This document shows, piece after piece, positions 23,555 to 34,224 of a stretch of DNA of 64,000 nucleotides. Under the pieces are notes generated by a model that saw nothing but the letters and a program-made list of their open reading frames with translations, made no database searches and was not told the origin of the DNA. The translations under genes were made by a program, and so were the position numbers. This stretch comes from Gonatopus flavifemur (Eukaryota; Arthropoda; Insecta; Hymenoptera; Dryinidae), in the NCBI GenBank assembly GCA_018340375.1, contig JAFFJZ010000053.1, positions 496,001 to 560,000 on the forward strand. Direction: 5' to 3'. How positions within the stretch are numbered: the first letter of the stretch is position 1; each line of letters starts with the position of its first letter.

Positions 23555-24365
23555 TTCTTTGAGTAAAATTACATGTGGATCAAGAAGAAGTAGGAAGGAT
23601 GCAGGTATACTATACATCTGTATGTTACTTACCACCACAATCAATATCATCAGGTAGCGTAGAAGAAAAATGAAGAAAAGGTAGGAGTGCAGTGGATATA
23701 CCACAGGTCCCTGCGTTAGGTACACTATTATCAGATTCTTCCAATAGAATCACAGGTAGATGAAAAAAAAGCAAGAAGGATGCATGTCACCAAACATCTT
23801 TATGTTATGTACCACAATGATCAATGTCATTAGGCAGCGTCATAGGAAAATGAAGAAAAGGCAGAAGTGCAGTGGATATACAAGTCCTTGCGTTGAATAA
23901 TACCACTATCAAATTCTTCCAACAGAATCATGAGTGGATGAAGAAAAAGCAAAAAGGATGTAGATGTACCATACATCTGTACGTTAAATCCTACCATGAT
24001 CATTGGGTAGCGTTGAAGGAAAATGCAGAAAAGATAGGAGCGCAGTGGATATACCACAAATCTTTGCATCGGGTGCATTCCACTGACCAATTGACGAATG
24101 ATTGGAGAGACTGTTTAGGATCAACTCGACGAAAATTGAGCAGATACAATATTCTGATTATAGAAATTGTTGCAGAACAACTACAGGTCAACTTGACTGA
24201 TGTGACTGGATGTGACAATTCATTCTGAATGTTTTCTTCCAAAGTTCCATCTTTTCAGTTGTTCCATTCAAGCTGGATTATATTTGTGTTCTTACAAATC
24301 ATCATTTTTATCTTCACTTATCTTGGTTTTGGAATGATTCAATTCTCAAATATCATGAATTTTAT
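23555..24365. repeat. Left arm of recent inverted duplication
   Basis: The arm pairs in inverse with 24490-25245. The inner ~270 bp (24095-24350) differs from its partner at only a few positions; the outer part is more diverged. It contains three tandem units of about 175-179 bp, each with GTGCAGTGGATATAC (near 23689, 23868 and 24040) and a GTA(G/C)CATACATCTGTA-like segment. Open frames in both senses arise from the repeat and show no known domain. Confidence 0.75.
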
Positions 24366-24489
24366 CAAATTGTCATAGAGGATTTTGAGTTGAGAGATTT
24401 AGTAACTCTAGGATCTATGAAATGTTCAAAATGTATTCAAAGTGATTCATGATCATTAAAAAGCAATATTGTATCAAATATCCAAACCA

Positions 24490-25245
24490 TTTAATATTCA
24501 TGATATTTGAGAATTGAATCATTCCAAAACCAAGATAAGTAAAGATAAAAATGATGATTTGTAAGAACACAAATATAATCCAGCTTGAATGGAACAACTG
24601 AAAAGATGGAACTTTGGAAGAAAACATTCAGAATGAATTGTCACATCCAGTCACATCAGTCAAGTTGACCTGTAGTTGTTCTGCAACAATTTCTATAATC
24701 AGAATATTGTATCTGCTCAATTTTCGTCGAATTGATCCTAAACAGTCTCTCCAATCATTCGTCAATTGGTCAGTGGAATGCACCCGATGCAAAGATTTGT
24801 GGTATATCCACTGCGCTCCCATCTTTTCTGCATTTTCCTTCAACGCTACCTAATGATCATGGTAGGATTTAACGTACAGATGTATGGTACATCTACATCC
24901 TTTTTGCTTTTTCTTCATCCACCTATGATTCTGTTGGAAGAATAGAATAGCGGTATTATTCAACGCGAGGACTTGTATATCCACTGCACTTCTGCCTTTT
25001 CTTCATTTTCCTATGATGCTATTCGATGACATTGATTATTGTGATACATAACATAAAGATGTATAGTATACCTGCATCCTTTCTACTTTCTCTTGATCCA
25101 CCTGTAATTTCACTCAAAGAATCTAGGGAAACCATTTTGTACATAGCTCATAATTTTCATTCAGGATGTGATATTTTAGTATACCTGAAGTGCTCGGTGA
25201 CTAACCTTATTTTCGAATGTTTTTCAAACTTGCTATAATTGAATT
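24490..25245. repeat. Right arm of recent inverted duplication
   Basis: Inverse partner of 23555-24365 across a spacer of about 125 bp. Tandem units are marked by GTATATCCACTGC near 24803 and 24975. Identity to the left arm is very high near the centre and falls outward, which suggests recent duplication or gene conversion concentrated at the fold. Confidence 0.75.
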
Positions 25246-25309
25246 TACATTCATTATCTATTCACTATTCTGTTTCATTATTCGTTCACGATTCTGATTG
25301 CAGAATGGT

Positions 25310-25870
25310 GGATACTAGCAGACCGTCCATTGGATATTATGGTATATCCATTATACTTTTGCCTGTAAAAAAGTAGCACATAAACTTCAATAATCACCCT
25401 TGAGCAGGCTCGGTATGATCTTTTTCATCGATTGCCTACGATCCTAATCAGAGAAATCGACAGTGGAGCCTTCCGAAGTAGCTGGTCATCTGGTTTTGAT
25501 CAGCTACTTCGGAAGGCTCCAGTAGTTGACTGTTCGTCAGAACTTATGGTATATCTCTGACTCTCTGGTATGTGGAGGAATTGCAAATAAACTTGAATCT
25601 TTTCTCTTGACCATGCTCGATATGATTCATTCAATCATTTCCCAATGACTCTAGCAGGAGAACCCGATAGTAGATTGTTTGTAAGGGGGGTTATGGTACA
25701 TCCGATAAGATTTCACCTAAGAAGTAATGTATAAATTTGAATAATTATTTTCGAATAGACCTTGTATGATTTATTTGATCATCAGCTTGTGGTTCTGGTG
25801 GTAAGAACCAACAGTAGCAGACTGTTCATAAGGGATTACGGTATATCTGCTGAGCTGTTGTCTGTAAAGG
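25310..25870. repeat. Four diverged tandem units, ~145-155 bp
   Basis: Units begin near 25319, 25528, 25670 and 25825 with AGAC(C/T)GT or AGATTGT, followed by GGTATATC/GGTACATC and then TATGAT(C/T)-containing segments. The GGTATATCCATTATACTTTT start resembles GTATATCCACTGCACTTCTG of the adjacent right arm, so these look like older members of the same array. The first unit is interrupted by a 56-bp hairpin. Confidence 0.55.
25465..25520. repeat. Perfect 56-bp hairpin inserted in a tandem unit
   Basis: A 20-bp stem GGAGCCTTCCGAAGTAGCTG (25465-25484) is followed by a 16-base loop and its exact inverse (25501-25520). AGT stands immediately before and after the hairpin, while neighbouring units have an uninterrupted ACAGTAG or ATAGTAG there. 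This suggests insertion with a 3-bp duplication. Confidence 0.7.
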
Positions 25871-26046
25871 AATATTGTATTTTACGACTAATACTCAAAC
25901 AGAGCTTATCTATGTATATACCAATTTTCTGAATGTAGCAAAAAGATTTATTTACACCTTTCTTAAACTTTTTCTGTTTTTTTTTTACAAATAACCTCTT
26001 CATCATTTATTCCTGAATTAATTCATTAATTTTTTCAAGTCATATA

Positions 26047-27187
26047 CAGGTTGGCGCAAGAGTCTGGAAACACCCCCATAACTTTTGAACGGGGCATGAT
26101 AATTGGATCAAATTTTTTTTGAATTGAAGGAGGAGTCAAGGGCTATCTTAATAAGGGACTTTGAGTTCCCCGGTCCTGTAGGGGACGATGAAAGGGGAAG
26201 GGGGGCCAAAATCTCAAATAAGACGGGAGGGCTTGTGATACGACATTCGATAGGGGCTTTCAACCCGAATCTAGCGGCTCTTCGTTTTTTTAAATCGGAT
26301 CATTTTTCGCTGAGTTATTGTAATTTCAATACTCCGATGTGGCAAAGTCTGGAAATACCGCCATAACTTGTGAACAGGGCATGATAATTGCATCAAATGT
26401 TTTTTTTAATCGGAGGTTTTCTTATCCCAATCTCCGCATTACCCAGAATCAAAGGCGTGGACGTGGCGGGAACCTGATTCCTTGTGTGTGTGTGCATGTG
26501 TGTGTGTGTGTGTGTGTGAGAAGGTGAGTGTGGGTGTAGGTGGGTGTCGGTGTGTGTGTGGTTGTGTGTGGGATTGTGTGTGTGTGAGGGTGGGTGGGTG
26601 GTTCGGTCGTATGGGCCTGTGCGACCCACACACAACCACCCATACCCACACACACCGACGCCCACACACAACCACACACATGCACGCACACACACACCCA
26701 CAATCACATACAACCACCCACACACATCTACTCACACACACACACACACACAAGGAATCAGATTCCCGACACGTCCACGTCGTTGATTCTGGGTAATGCC
26801 AAGATTGGGATAGAAATAACCTCCGATTCGAAAAAAATTTGATCCAATTATCATGCCTCGTTCAAAAGTTAAGGGGGTGTTTCCAGACTTTGCCACATCA
26901 GAATATCAAAATTACGATAACTCAGCGAAAAATTATCCGATTTCAAAAAACAAAAAACCGCTGGATTTGGATTGGAAAACCCTATCGAATGACGTATCAC
27001 AAGCCTTCCCGTCTCATTTGAGATTTTGGCCCCCCTTCCCCTCTCATCGTCCCCTACAGGGCTGGGGAACTCAAAGTCCCCCGTTGAGATAGCCCTTGAC
27101 CCCTCTTTCAATCCAAGTGAAATTTGATCCAATTATCATGCCCCGTTCAAAAGTTATGGGGGTGTTTTCGGACTTTTGCGCCACCTG
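26047..27187. mobile_element. Palindromic TA-target element with (TG)n/(CA)n core
   Basis: The ends CAGGTTGGCGCAAGAGTC and its inverse (27170-27187, one small indel) are flanked by TA (26045-26046 and 27188-27189). The arms continue inverted for hundreds of bases (CCATAACTTTTGAACGGGGC on both sides). A second TIR-like copy sits inside at about 26338 (TGGCAAAGTCTGGAAATACC) with its inverse at about 26880-26906, so one palindrome is nested in another. The core is GT-rich on the left (26480-26605) and CA-rich on the right (26625-26750), mirror images around about 26615. Reading frames here are repeat artefacts. Confidence 0.8.
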
Positions 27188-27189
27188 TA

Positions 27190-27888
27190 TAAAAGTATAT
27201 ATAATTCCAGGTTATTTGTGTGCGTTTGATTTTTGTTATAATGATCTGTAATACCTGTAATGTAGTAACCTGCAATCCATTCATCCATTTTTCAATTATT
27301 CTTTTAATATTATAATAACCTATCAACACATCGCCTCATTGACAGGTTATTTGTCTATGTTTTGACAATGTATAGACCACACTACACTGAACATAACGCT
27401 ATTGGATGTTTGGATTATATGGTGGAAATGTATCGGAAACCTGCCTTAATGTACTGAAGAATTTCATCGTGATTAGAAGAACCTGATGGAAAAATCGAGA
27501 TATTTTGATCGCATCAACATTTGAATTGCTTATATCTCAGTATCGCGTGGACTTATTGAATTCGTAGTGTTCTTAATCGAAAGCGTATAATCGAATTATA
27601 TGGTAGAAGTTTCATTATTTTTTCGTTACATGCAATATGTATTGAGTTATTGTGGTTTGATTTTTTTTTTATCGTAGGAAATGTTGGTTTAGGCGTAAAG
27701 GTAGCGCGCGACTTCTGCTTTTTCGTTTCACATGTTTTTTTTCCACGGATTTTTCATATACTTGGCGTCGAGACGCTACCGCGTCTCTTGAAAATAAAAC
27801 ATGCCTACGTAACCAGAGGAGTGATTAGAAATATTCCAACTATATTGCAAATATAGATCTCCAAGTATCTCAAACCACATTCCATATA
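27190..27888. other. Intergenic with dispersed repeat copy
   Basis: No gene. The segment 27701-27790 is the inverse of 7606-7700 (CTTGGCGTCGAGACGCTACC). The remainder is unassigned. Confidence 0.4.
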
Positions 27889-28448
27889 ACACATCGTTCA
27901 ATAAGTCCCGAGACTAACCCAGAGATGGTGCTAGCAGTAACAAACTGGCCACGTTTCCCTAGAGTGCAAACCTTCACATGAAACGTGTAAAAATTTCACG
28001 TCGATCGGACCACAAACAGCAGAGTTATCGAGGTTAGAGTAAAGTCACCTTGTAATTTCTTTGAAAAATGGAAAAAAGTGAGTTTGGCGTGTTGATAAAA
28101 CATTGTTTTCTAATGGGTAAAAACACCGTAGAAGCCCAGCAATGGCTTGAAAAACGTTACTCGGACTCCTCTCCAACCAAACCAACGATTTGTCGTTGGT
28201 ATGCTGAGTTTAAACGTGGTCGTACGGACACAAACGATACGGAACGTTCAGGTAGGCCATTGGAAGCCGTTACACCGGAAAATGTGAGTGGAATGTTAAA
28301 AATCGTAATGAAAAATCGCAAGGTGAAGGTCAGTGAGATTGCAGAAATGACACAGATATCATCTGGAAGCGTATTTACAATCCTTCATGAAAAATTGAGC
28401 ATGAAAAAGGTTTTTTCCAAGTGGGTGCCGCGATTTCTTCCAGTCCCG

Positions 28449-29361
28449 TACAGCACATGACGTGTCCGGCTCATGGGAGGAACGTATTTTTGGAAACATA
28501 GGAACATGCCATACATCTGTGAGATCGTGCTATCCATCTTCTAGTCAGATCATGCACATAGAAATGTCCCCCCAAATAACCTGAATTCAAGAATATGGGA
28601 AGCATGTTTTGTTGATCACCCCATACGCATCTAGTTTTCGTCTTACAAAAGAGGTTATGTATTTCTAAAAGACTTCTGTCAACATATTCAGGATGTCTAA
28701 TGCAGCATCCCCATCATAATTCAATCATAATTCTTTCCAGAAGAAAAATCATTGTTAAATAGCTTTTCTTATATTGCATGAAACATCTTTCAAAAGTGTT
28801 TTGGAATTGCAAAACCTCTGAAGTTCTGTTGGCTAATAATGACTGACGAAAAATACTTCAAGACACCATAATTGAACTTTCATAAATATCAATTGTAGTT
28901 TCGTCTCATACAGTTCCAACATTGTCACTAAACATACGCGTCGAGTTACTGTAGACGAAATCTCAAAATTTCTTATTGCATGATCATGGAGCTATATTTT
29001 TGGATATACATCCGATAAATCAATCTCAATTAGGCTGAGATAATTCCGTGCATTCGACAAAACTTCAAAAAAAGTTTTGAGACAGTATATACAAATTCGT
29101 AAAGATAAACATCATCACCATTTCATGCCGACTCGCGTACACAATACAATCAATTCATCGGTTATTTGCAAATAAGAGGTTATGATAGTTTACTGAGTTC
29201 ATGAGAATCTTCCTGCCATGTGGATTGAATATAATTCTTACAATATTGCCACATGATGTGGAATGATATATGCCAGGAATATGTTGTTCAGAATATTCCG
29301 TTTTCCATTAGATTATGCATGTTTCACATGTCGAACATATGCTTTACACATTACGTGTTAT
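28449..29361. mobile_element. ~910-bp insert inside the dead mariner
   Basis: The mariner frame breaks after WVPRFL and resumes near 29362, defining the insert. Its ends, ACAGCACATGACGTGT on the left and the inverse of ACACATTACGTGTTAT on the right, match at about 13 of 18 positions, every mismatch being a transition; TA may be the target. There is no coding frame. It could be an unclassified MITE. Confidence 0.45.
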
Positions 29362-29606
29362 ACGGGGTGGAACAGTAACAGCAACGAGTCGACGATTCAG
29401 AGAGCTGTTTATCGCTATTTACTCGCAATAAAAAGGATTTCCTGCGTCGATACGTGACCCTGGATGAAACATGGATACATCATTTCACTCCGGAGTCGAA
29501 TCGGCAATCATCTGAGTGGCGCATGGCTGGCGGAAGCCGCTCAAAGCGTCCAAAAACGTAGCAGTCTGCTGGCAAAGTCATGGCGTCTGTTTTTTGGTAT
29601 ACACAT

Positions 29607-29845
29607 GGCGTCTGTTTTATGTTGCTGAAGTTTGAATCGTTTATTGAAACGAATTAGTACTCGAATAACACAATATTCAGATATTATAGACCAAAAAATC
29701 TTGCAGTGCAACTTTAAACTATGTTTGCAATTTCAAGAAGTTGAAATCTGGGGATAAATACCGATAATTTGTCAGGTTTTGTGAGTTTGAATTTTCGTTT
29801 CGTTTCTATAAACAATTCAAATTTCCAGAACATTCTGTTTTTTGG
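29607..29845. mobile_element. ~240-bp insert with 20+ bp flanking duplication
   Basis: CTGTTTTTTGGTATACACAT followed by GGCGT occurs both at about 29588 and at about 29838, bracketing sequence foreign to the transposase. Inside, TTTGAATCGTTTATTGAAAC (near 29629) has a diverged inverse (GTTTCTATAAACAATTCAAA near 29802), suggesting a small inverted-repeat element. The unusually long flanking duplication could reflect template switching rather than transposition. Confidence 0.5.
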
Positions 29846-30352
29846 TATACACATGGCGTGATTTTCATTGACTACCTGGAAAAAGGTAAATCGATCACCA
29901 GTGATCATTATATTGACTTGTTGGTACGTTTGGAGGAGGAAATCGCAGCAAGACGACCGCACATGAAGAAGAAAAAATCCTTCTTCACCAAGACAATGCA
30001 CCATGCCACAAGTCCATGAAAACAATGGCAAAATTCAACGAGTTGGGCTTTGATTCGCTTCTCCACCCCCCCTATTCGCCAGATTTAGCCCCCAGCGACT
30101 ACTGGCTCTTTGCTGATCTCAAACAAATGCTCCAGGGGAAAAAATTTGGCTCGAATGAGGAGGTCATTGCGAAAACTGAAGCCTATTTTGAAGCAAAGGA
30201 TAAATCCTTCTATGAACATGGTATAGAAATGTCGGAGAGGCGTTGGAAAGATTGTATCACTGTAGAAGGAGATTATATTGATGAATCAAAAGATTTTTGA
30301 AAAAAAATGTTGTTTTCGTTGTTAGTCTCGGGACTTATTGAACGACGTGTTA

Positions 30353-31460
30353 CATAATCATGTTCACATCCATTTGAACGCAAGCAAATGATGTGCATGG
30401 TACATGAGTAGCTTCATAACCAATGTAAATGTTCAGTGGAATGTGATATTTATGTATCAGATTTCTTTTTACGGATGGGACTTTTGTCCAACATCTTATG
30501 TATGTAACGATTCAAATGTCATTGTCATATTACCAATTTTGAATTGAAATCGATATACATGTGACATGTTCCGAAATTCATAATAAATACATTGATCATA
30601 GACTAATCAGAATATTCCCACAGCCACAAAATGTCTATACAATATGTGAAATAAGTGTAGGAATATTGTCTATATGCATAAAATATTTAAAACATATCAT
30701 CCGAACAATATTCATAAAAGTACATGAATCAATATTCTATACATATATTGGAAATGTTCATGATATTTTGCACATGTATAGGGATTAGGTGGATAAAATA
30801 TTCTAAAATGTACGTCAAACGAAGATAATCAATATTTTATTACATTGTATAAATATTCACGTAATTGATGGATCACATATATGCGCGTATATCATGTGTG
30901 TGCGAATTGTTGAGAAAAGGTTAAGTATCAAACAATGAATACTCCACTGAATTTTTTTGATATTAGTGAACGGCATTGCATCGGGATCCAATTTTCTAAT
31001 GTTGGATTAAGGTATGTATGTGAATAACTAAATTTACTTTTTTTCAATATTGTAGATGCCTATTCGGGGCATTCTGTTTGATAAAGAATATTGAAAAGTA
31101 AAAACATAACCAATTATTTCACCATAACCTCAAAGTTTTTATTACCTGAAATACTAATTAGAAATCATTCGGTGATTCGTTCGAGTATCCCTGGTAAAAA
31201 TATGAAGTACGTTCGTCGTGTATGGGACTGTAATTTTACATTCAAAAATGAACGAAACTCCGCTCGGTGTGCATCCGCATTCAATTTTCGTAACAATTCG
31301 TTGCATCGTTGACACTTCATTTTCACCAGGGATGTCATGTTCATCGCTCTAATTTCATTAATATTATTCATTATACGTTATGACAAGTGTGTGTGAACTA
31401 AATGTCCAAATTTCCTTGATAATGATTTTGATTGAAAGTCATGTTGATATTTTCAGATTA
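30353..31460. other. Unassigned AT-rich sequence
   Basis: No supported gene. A short frame starting ATG near 30936 ends at a possible GTATGT donor at 31013, with an AG acceptor near 31055, but the product is only about 40 residues and unrecognised, so it is not called. Confidence 0.3.
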
Positions 31461-31461
31461 G

Positions 31462-31881
31462 GATTAAAATCAAACTCCAAAGATCATACCACAAAATAAG
31501 GTTAAATATGAAAAAAGAAAGATATTGAAAAAATTAGCGACTTCATTAACCGTAATTGAAAATCCTTCACATGCCTCTACTGCAGTTAATGTACATAATG
31601 AAGTATTAGAAAACGTTCCACTCAATGATGAAAATTCAGATTCGATTAAATTGTTACCACCGGATAATCAGAATGATACGTTGGGAATGGGAGCTGTTGC
31701 ATGGAATGATTTATACGGCACCATTGATTTGAACTCGCATGATACGAGATCTATTTTACATGATAATGATAATTCTCATCTCCAAAGTACTCCTAATCTT
31801 GATATAGCGGAAACAAAATGTGATTCAACTTTGATGTTGGGACAAAAACTATCAGCTTGGGCGCTTCAAAATAATATTTGA
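31462..31881 (+). pseudogene. N-terminal piece of a CACTA-like transposase
   Basis: A continuous frame without a convincing ATG includes YEKRKILKKLATSLTVIE and ends LGQKLSAWALQNNI before a stop. Basic KRxK..L starts and an (L/W)AxxNNI segment are features I associate with the N-terminal region of insect CACTA/EnSpm-like transposases, of which a better piece lies at 34225-35990. The link is tentative. The frame is acidic and Asn/Asp-rich, with no catalytic motif. Confidence 0.3.
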
Positions 31882-32162
31882 TACCTCATCATGTTACTAT
31901 ATGTATATAATATGCTTATGCTGCCAGGCATATGAAATAAATATTCTTACAATATTTGGTCAATATTTATTGAATATGAATTCTATATGGAAAATTGGTC
32001 ATTTTGATATATATACAATATATAAAACACGCGGGCTGGATATCAACATATATCTTATGAATATTTGATATTCTGAAAACTATATTTATATTATATGAAT
32101 AGAATGTACGAGGCGTGTTCAAAAAGTAAGGTGACTTTGTATTTTTAAGAAAAAATATTTAT

Positions 32163-33962
32163 TTATTTATCAATATTTATGTTGTCCCCTTCAAAGTAAT
32201 CCCCCTCAGATACAATACACTTATGCCAACGGTTTTTCCAATCCTCAAAGCACTTCTCATAAGCACTTTTCGGTATAGCCTTGGGCTCTTCCAGCGATGC
32301 AGTCTTTATCTCTTCAATCGTTGCAAATCTCCGTCCTTTCATAGGTCTCTTTAGTTTTGGGAACAAGAAAAAGTCACATGGGGCCAAATCCGGTGAATAT
32401 GGTGGCTGAGGCATGATTGTGGTGTTGTTTTTGGCCAAAAAATCTCTCACAAGCAAAGATGAGTGAGCAGGGGCATTATCGTGATGCAAAAGCCATGAAT
32501 TATTCTTCCACAATTCTGGACGTTTTCTTCGTATTGCTTCTCGCAAACGGCGCATAACTTCAAGATAATACTGTTTATTGACCGTACGACCATATGGTAA
32601 GAACTCCTAATGCACCACGCCATGGTAATCGAAGAAAACAGTGAGCAAAACTTTGACATTTGATCGAACTTGGCGTGCTTTTTTCGGTCTTGGCTCATCT
32701 GGGGTCTTCCATTGGGACGATTGGACTTTGGTTTCGACATCATAACCATTAGGGGTGTGCGGGTACCCGAGTCATCGGGTTTTTATCGGGTCGGGTCGGG
32801 TACCCGTCGGGTCGGGTTTTTCAATTACCCGAGTTTTTCGGGTACCCGATTACATTCGGTTAATTCAAATATAGCAAACGTTTTCCTCAGCAGGAAATAT
32901 TGTGACAGCAACTCGATCAAGATTACTGACAAAACATGTGGAAGAGTTGTGCTTCCTCCATTCAAATTTAAAAATATGAAAAAAGAATGATATTTATAAG
33001 AAGAATATTTATTTTCATTGATGTTCAAGATTCTATATTGTGGTTACTAAATAAGAAAATAGATAATATATTATTTATGAGATATAAATGTGATTATATT
33101 TTTCAATTGAATTAAAAAATAAATATAAACATTCCATGAAGCAATTTGGAGATCTCTTAATGCGCTGCATAATCAATTACATGGAGTAACAACCCTAATA
33201 GACTTGTAGTGAATATGGCATTCTTCATATTAGAATTGAATTCATATGAAATCCCCTTATTCCTACAATCGCTCAAGACAATTTGTCCTTAAAATATCAA
33301 CGGCAATGGCAACTTCGAATAGAAGTTGAAAATATTAAATTCAAGCGATTTTATTATATTCGGGTACCCGACTTGGAAAACCCGATTTAATCGGGTACCC
33401 GACCCGACCCGACCCGAAAAGAAATACAAATACCCGAACCCGACCCGACCCGATAAAAAGTGCTACCCGCACACCCCTAATAACCATATACCCATGATTC
33501 GTCACCAGTTATGACCCTTTTGAGTAAATCTGGGTCGTCGTTGACGTCATTCAACAGTTCTTGAGCGATGCTCATGCGACGGTTCTTTTGGTCAAAATTT
33601 AGCAATTTCGGAACAAACTTCGCTGACACACGTCTCATGCCCAAAACGTTAGAAAAAATTTCATGGCACGAGCCAAGCGATAAACCAACATCCTCAGCAA
33701 CTTCTCTGATAGTGATTCGACGATTTTCCAAAACAATTTTCTTCACTGCTTGAACGTTTTCATCAGTTGTTGACGTGCTTGGGCGTCCAGAGCGAGGCTC
33801 GTCATTGGCATCTTCCCGGCCATCTTGGAAGAGTTTGTACCACTTGTAAACATTTTTTTTACTCAGAACAGTTTCACCGTATGCTACTGTCAACATTTTA
33901 AGTGTTTCGGAGCACTTTATTTTATTTTTTACACAAAATTTGATTCAAATCCTTTGATCCAT
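32163..33962 (-). pseudogene. Mariner (DD34D) transposase, two stops plus insertion
   Basis: This is the same transposase as the intact copy at 52550-53611. Differences that kill it are a stop near codon 6 (MDQRI then TGA, where the sister has TGC), a TAG in place of the Gln of VHQEFL (near 32609), and the hAT MITE inserted after the GDESWVYGY block. The catalytic regions otherwise remain: GDESW, HHDNAPAHSS and YSPDLAPCDFFLF. The two nonsense changes are single-base differences from the sister copy. Confidence 0.88.
32750..33479. mobile_element. hAT MITE with CGGGTACCCG subterminal repeats
   Basis: A 730-bp element with ends TAGGGGTGTGCGGGTA and the inverse TACCCGCACACCCCTA, flanked by a perfect 8-bp duplication ATAACCAT (32742-32749 and 33480-33487). 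The uninterrupted site is visible in the sister mariner near 53132. The outer ~120 bp on each side is filled with CGGGTACCCG and GGGTCGGGT/ACCCGACCC units. The middle (about 32860-33340) is unique AT-rich DNA. No transposase. Confidence 0.9.
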
Positions 33963-34224
33963 ATTTTTCGATAGCAAGAAATCGCCGAGCACGCAAAACA
34001 CTTATAACCTTTACGCCTCTCACAACCAAACAAAAAATGCTATACACTTGAAACTTGGTACAGATGTTCGGGAAGAGTGTGCCAACATAACAAAACAAAA
34101 AAATCGATAATCGAAAGTACGTTCCCGCGAAATTTGAAAAGCCACCTTACTTTTTGAACACACCTCGTATTTGTGCTGTGTGGGATTATTCGCTGTATTA
34201 CGTGGGAGAGCTTGTTTAGAAGTG

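Larger units (their letters stand above)
28068..30300 (+). pseudogene. Mariner (DD34D) transposase relic
   Basis: The N-terminal part (28068 to about 28440) is open and starts MEKSEFGVLIKHCFLMGKNT, followed by the helix-turn-helix region and WVPRFL. The middle reappears at about 29362 with VDDSER-like residues, then a stop at 29458 and a shifted TLDETWIHHFTPESN block carrying the first catalytic Asp. The C-terminal part, from about 29850, gives QDNAPCHKSMKTMAKFNELG, then HPPYSPDLAPSDYWLF, with 34 residues between second and third Asp. The order and wording resemble irritans-type mariners (Himar1-like); this is inference from motifs. Insertions, stops and frameshifts make it non-functional. 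Confidence 0.82.
27889..30350 (+). mobile_element. Dead irritans-like mariner, two insertions
   Basis: The ends ACAC(A/G)TCGTTCAATAAGTC are 30-bp inverted repeats with one mismatch, flanked by TA (27887-27888, 30351-30352). Total length is 2462 bp, against about 1.3 kb for an uninterrupted mariner, because of an insert of about 910 bp (about 28449-29361) and another of about 240 bp (about 29607-29845). The relic transposase is described separately. Confidence 0.85.
32109..34167 (-). mobile_element. Mariner copy 2, interrupted by a hAT MITE
   Basis: The ends CGAGG(C/T)GTGTTCAAAAAGTA are inverted, flanked by TA (32107-32108 and 34168-34169). Removing the 730-bp hAT element and its 8-bp duplication leaves 1321 bp, almost the same as the intact sister at 52496-53819 (1324 bp). 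The two copies are nearly identical over most of their length, implying recent spread. It sits between pieces of a CACTA-like transposase. Confidence 0.9.

Noticed and set aside
23830..24853. Frames such as those encoding ALKENAEKIGAQWIYHKSLH on both sides of the fold
   Set aside because: The same frame appears as mirror copies within repeat units with no conserved domain, so I treat it as a by-product of the duplication.
23555..25870. CRISPR-like or regularly spaced repeat array
   Set aside because: Units are ~179 bp with no short repeat/spacer alternation, and the sequence is eukaryotic.
26393..26796. Several open frames of 80-110 codons on both strands rich in Thr-His or Val-Cys
   Set aside because: They are translations of the (TG)n/(CA)n core of a palindrome and carry no domain.
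30936..31090. Small plus-strand two-exon gene starting MNTPLNFFDISERHC
   Set aside because: Only about 40 residues, unrecognised, and splice signals of that quality are expected by chance here.
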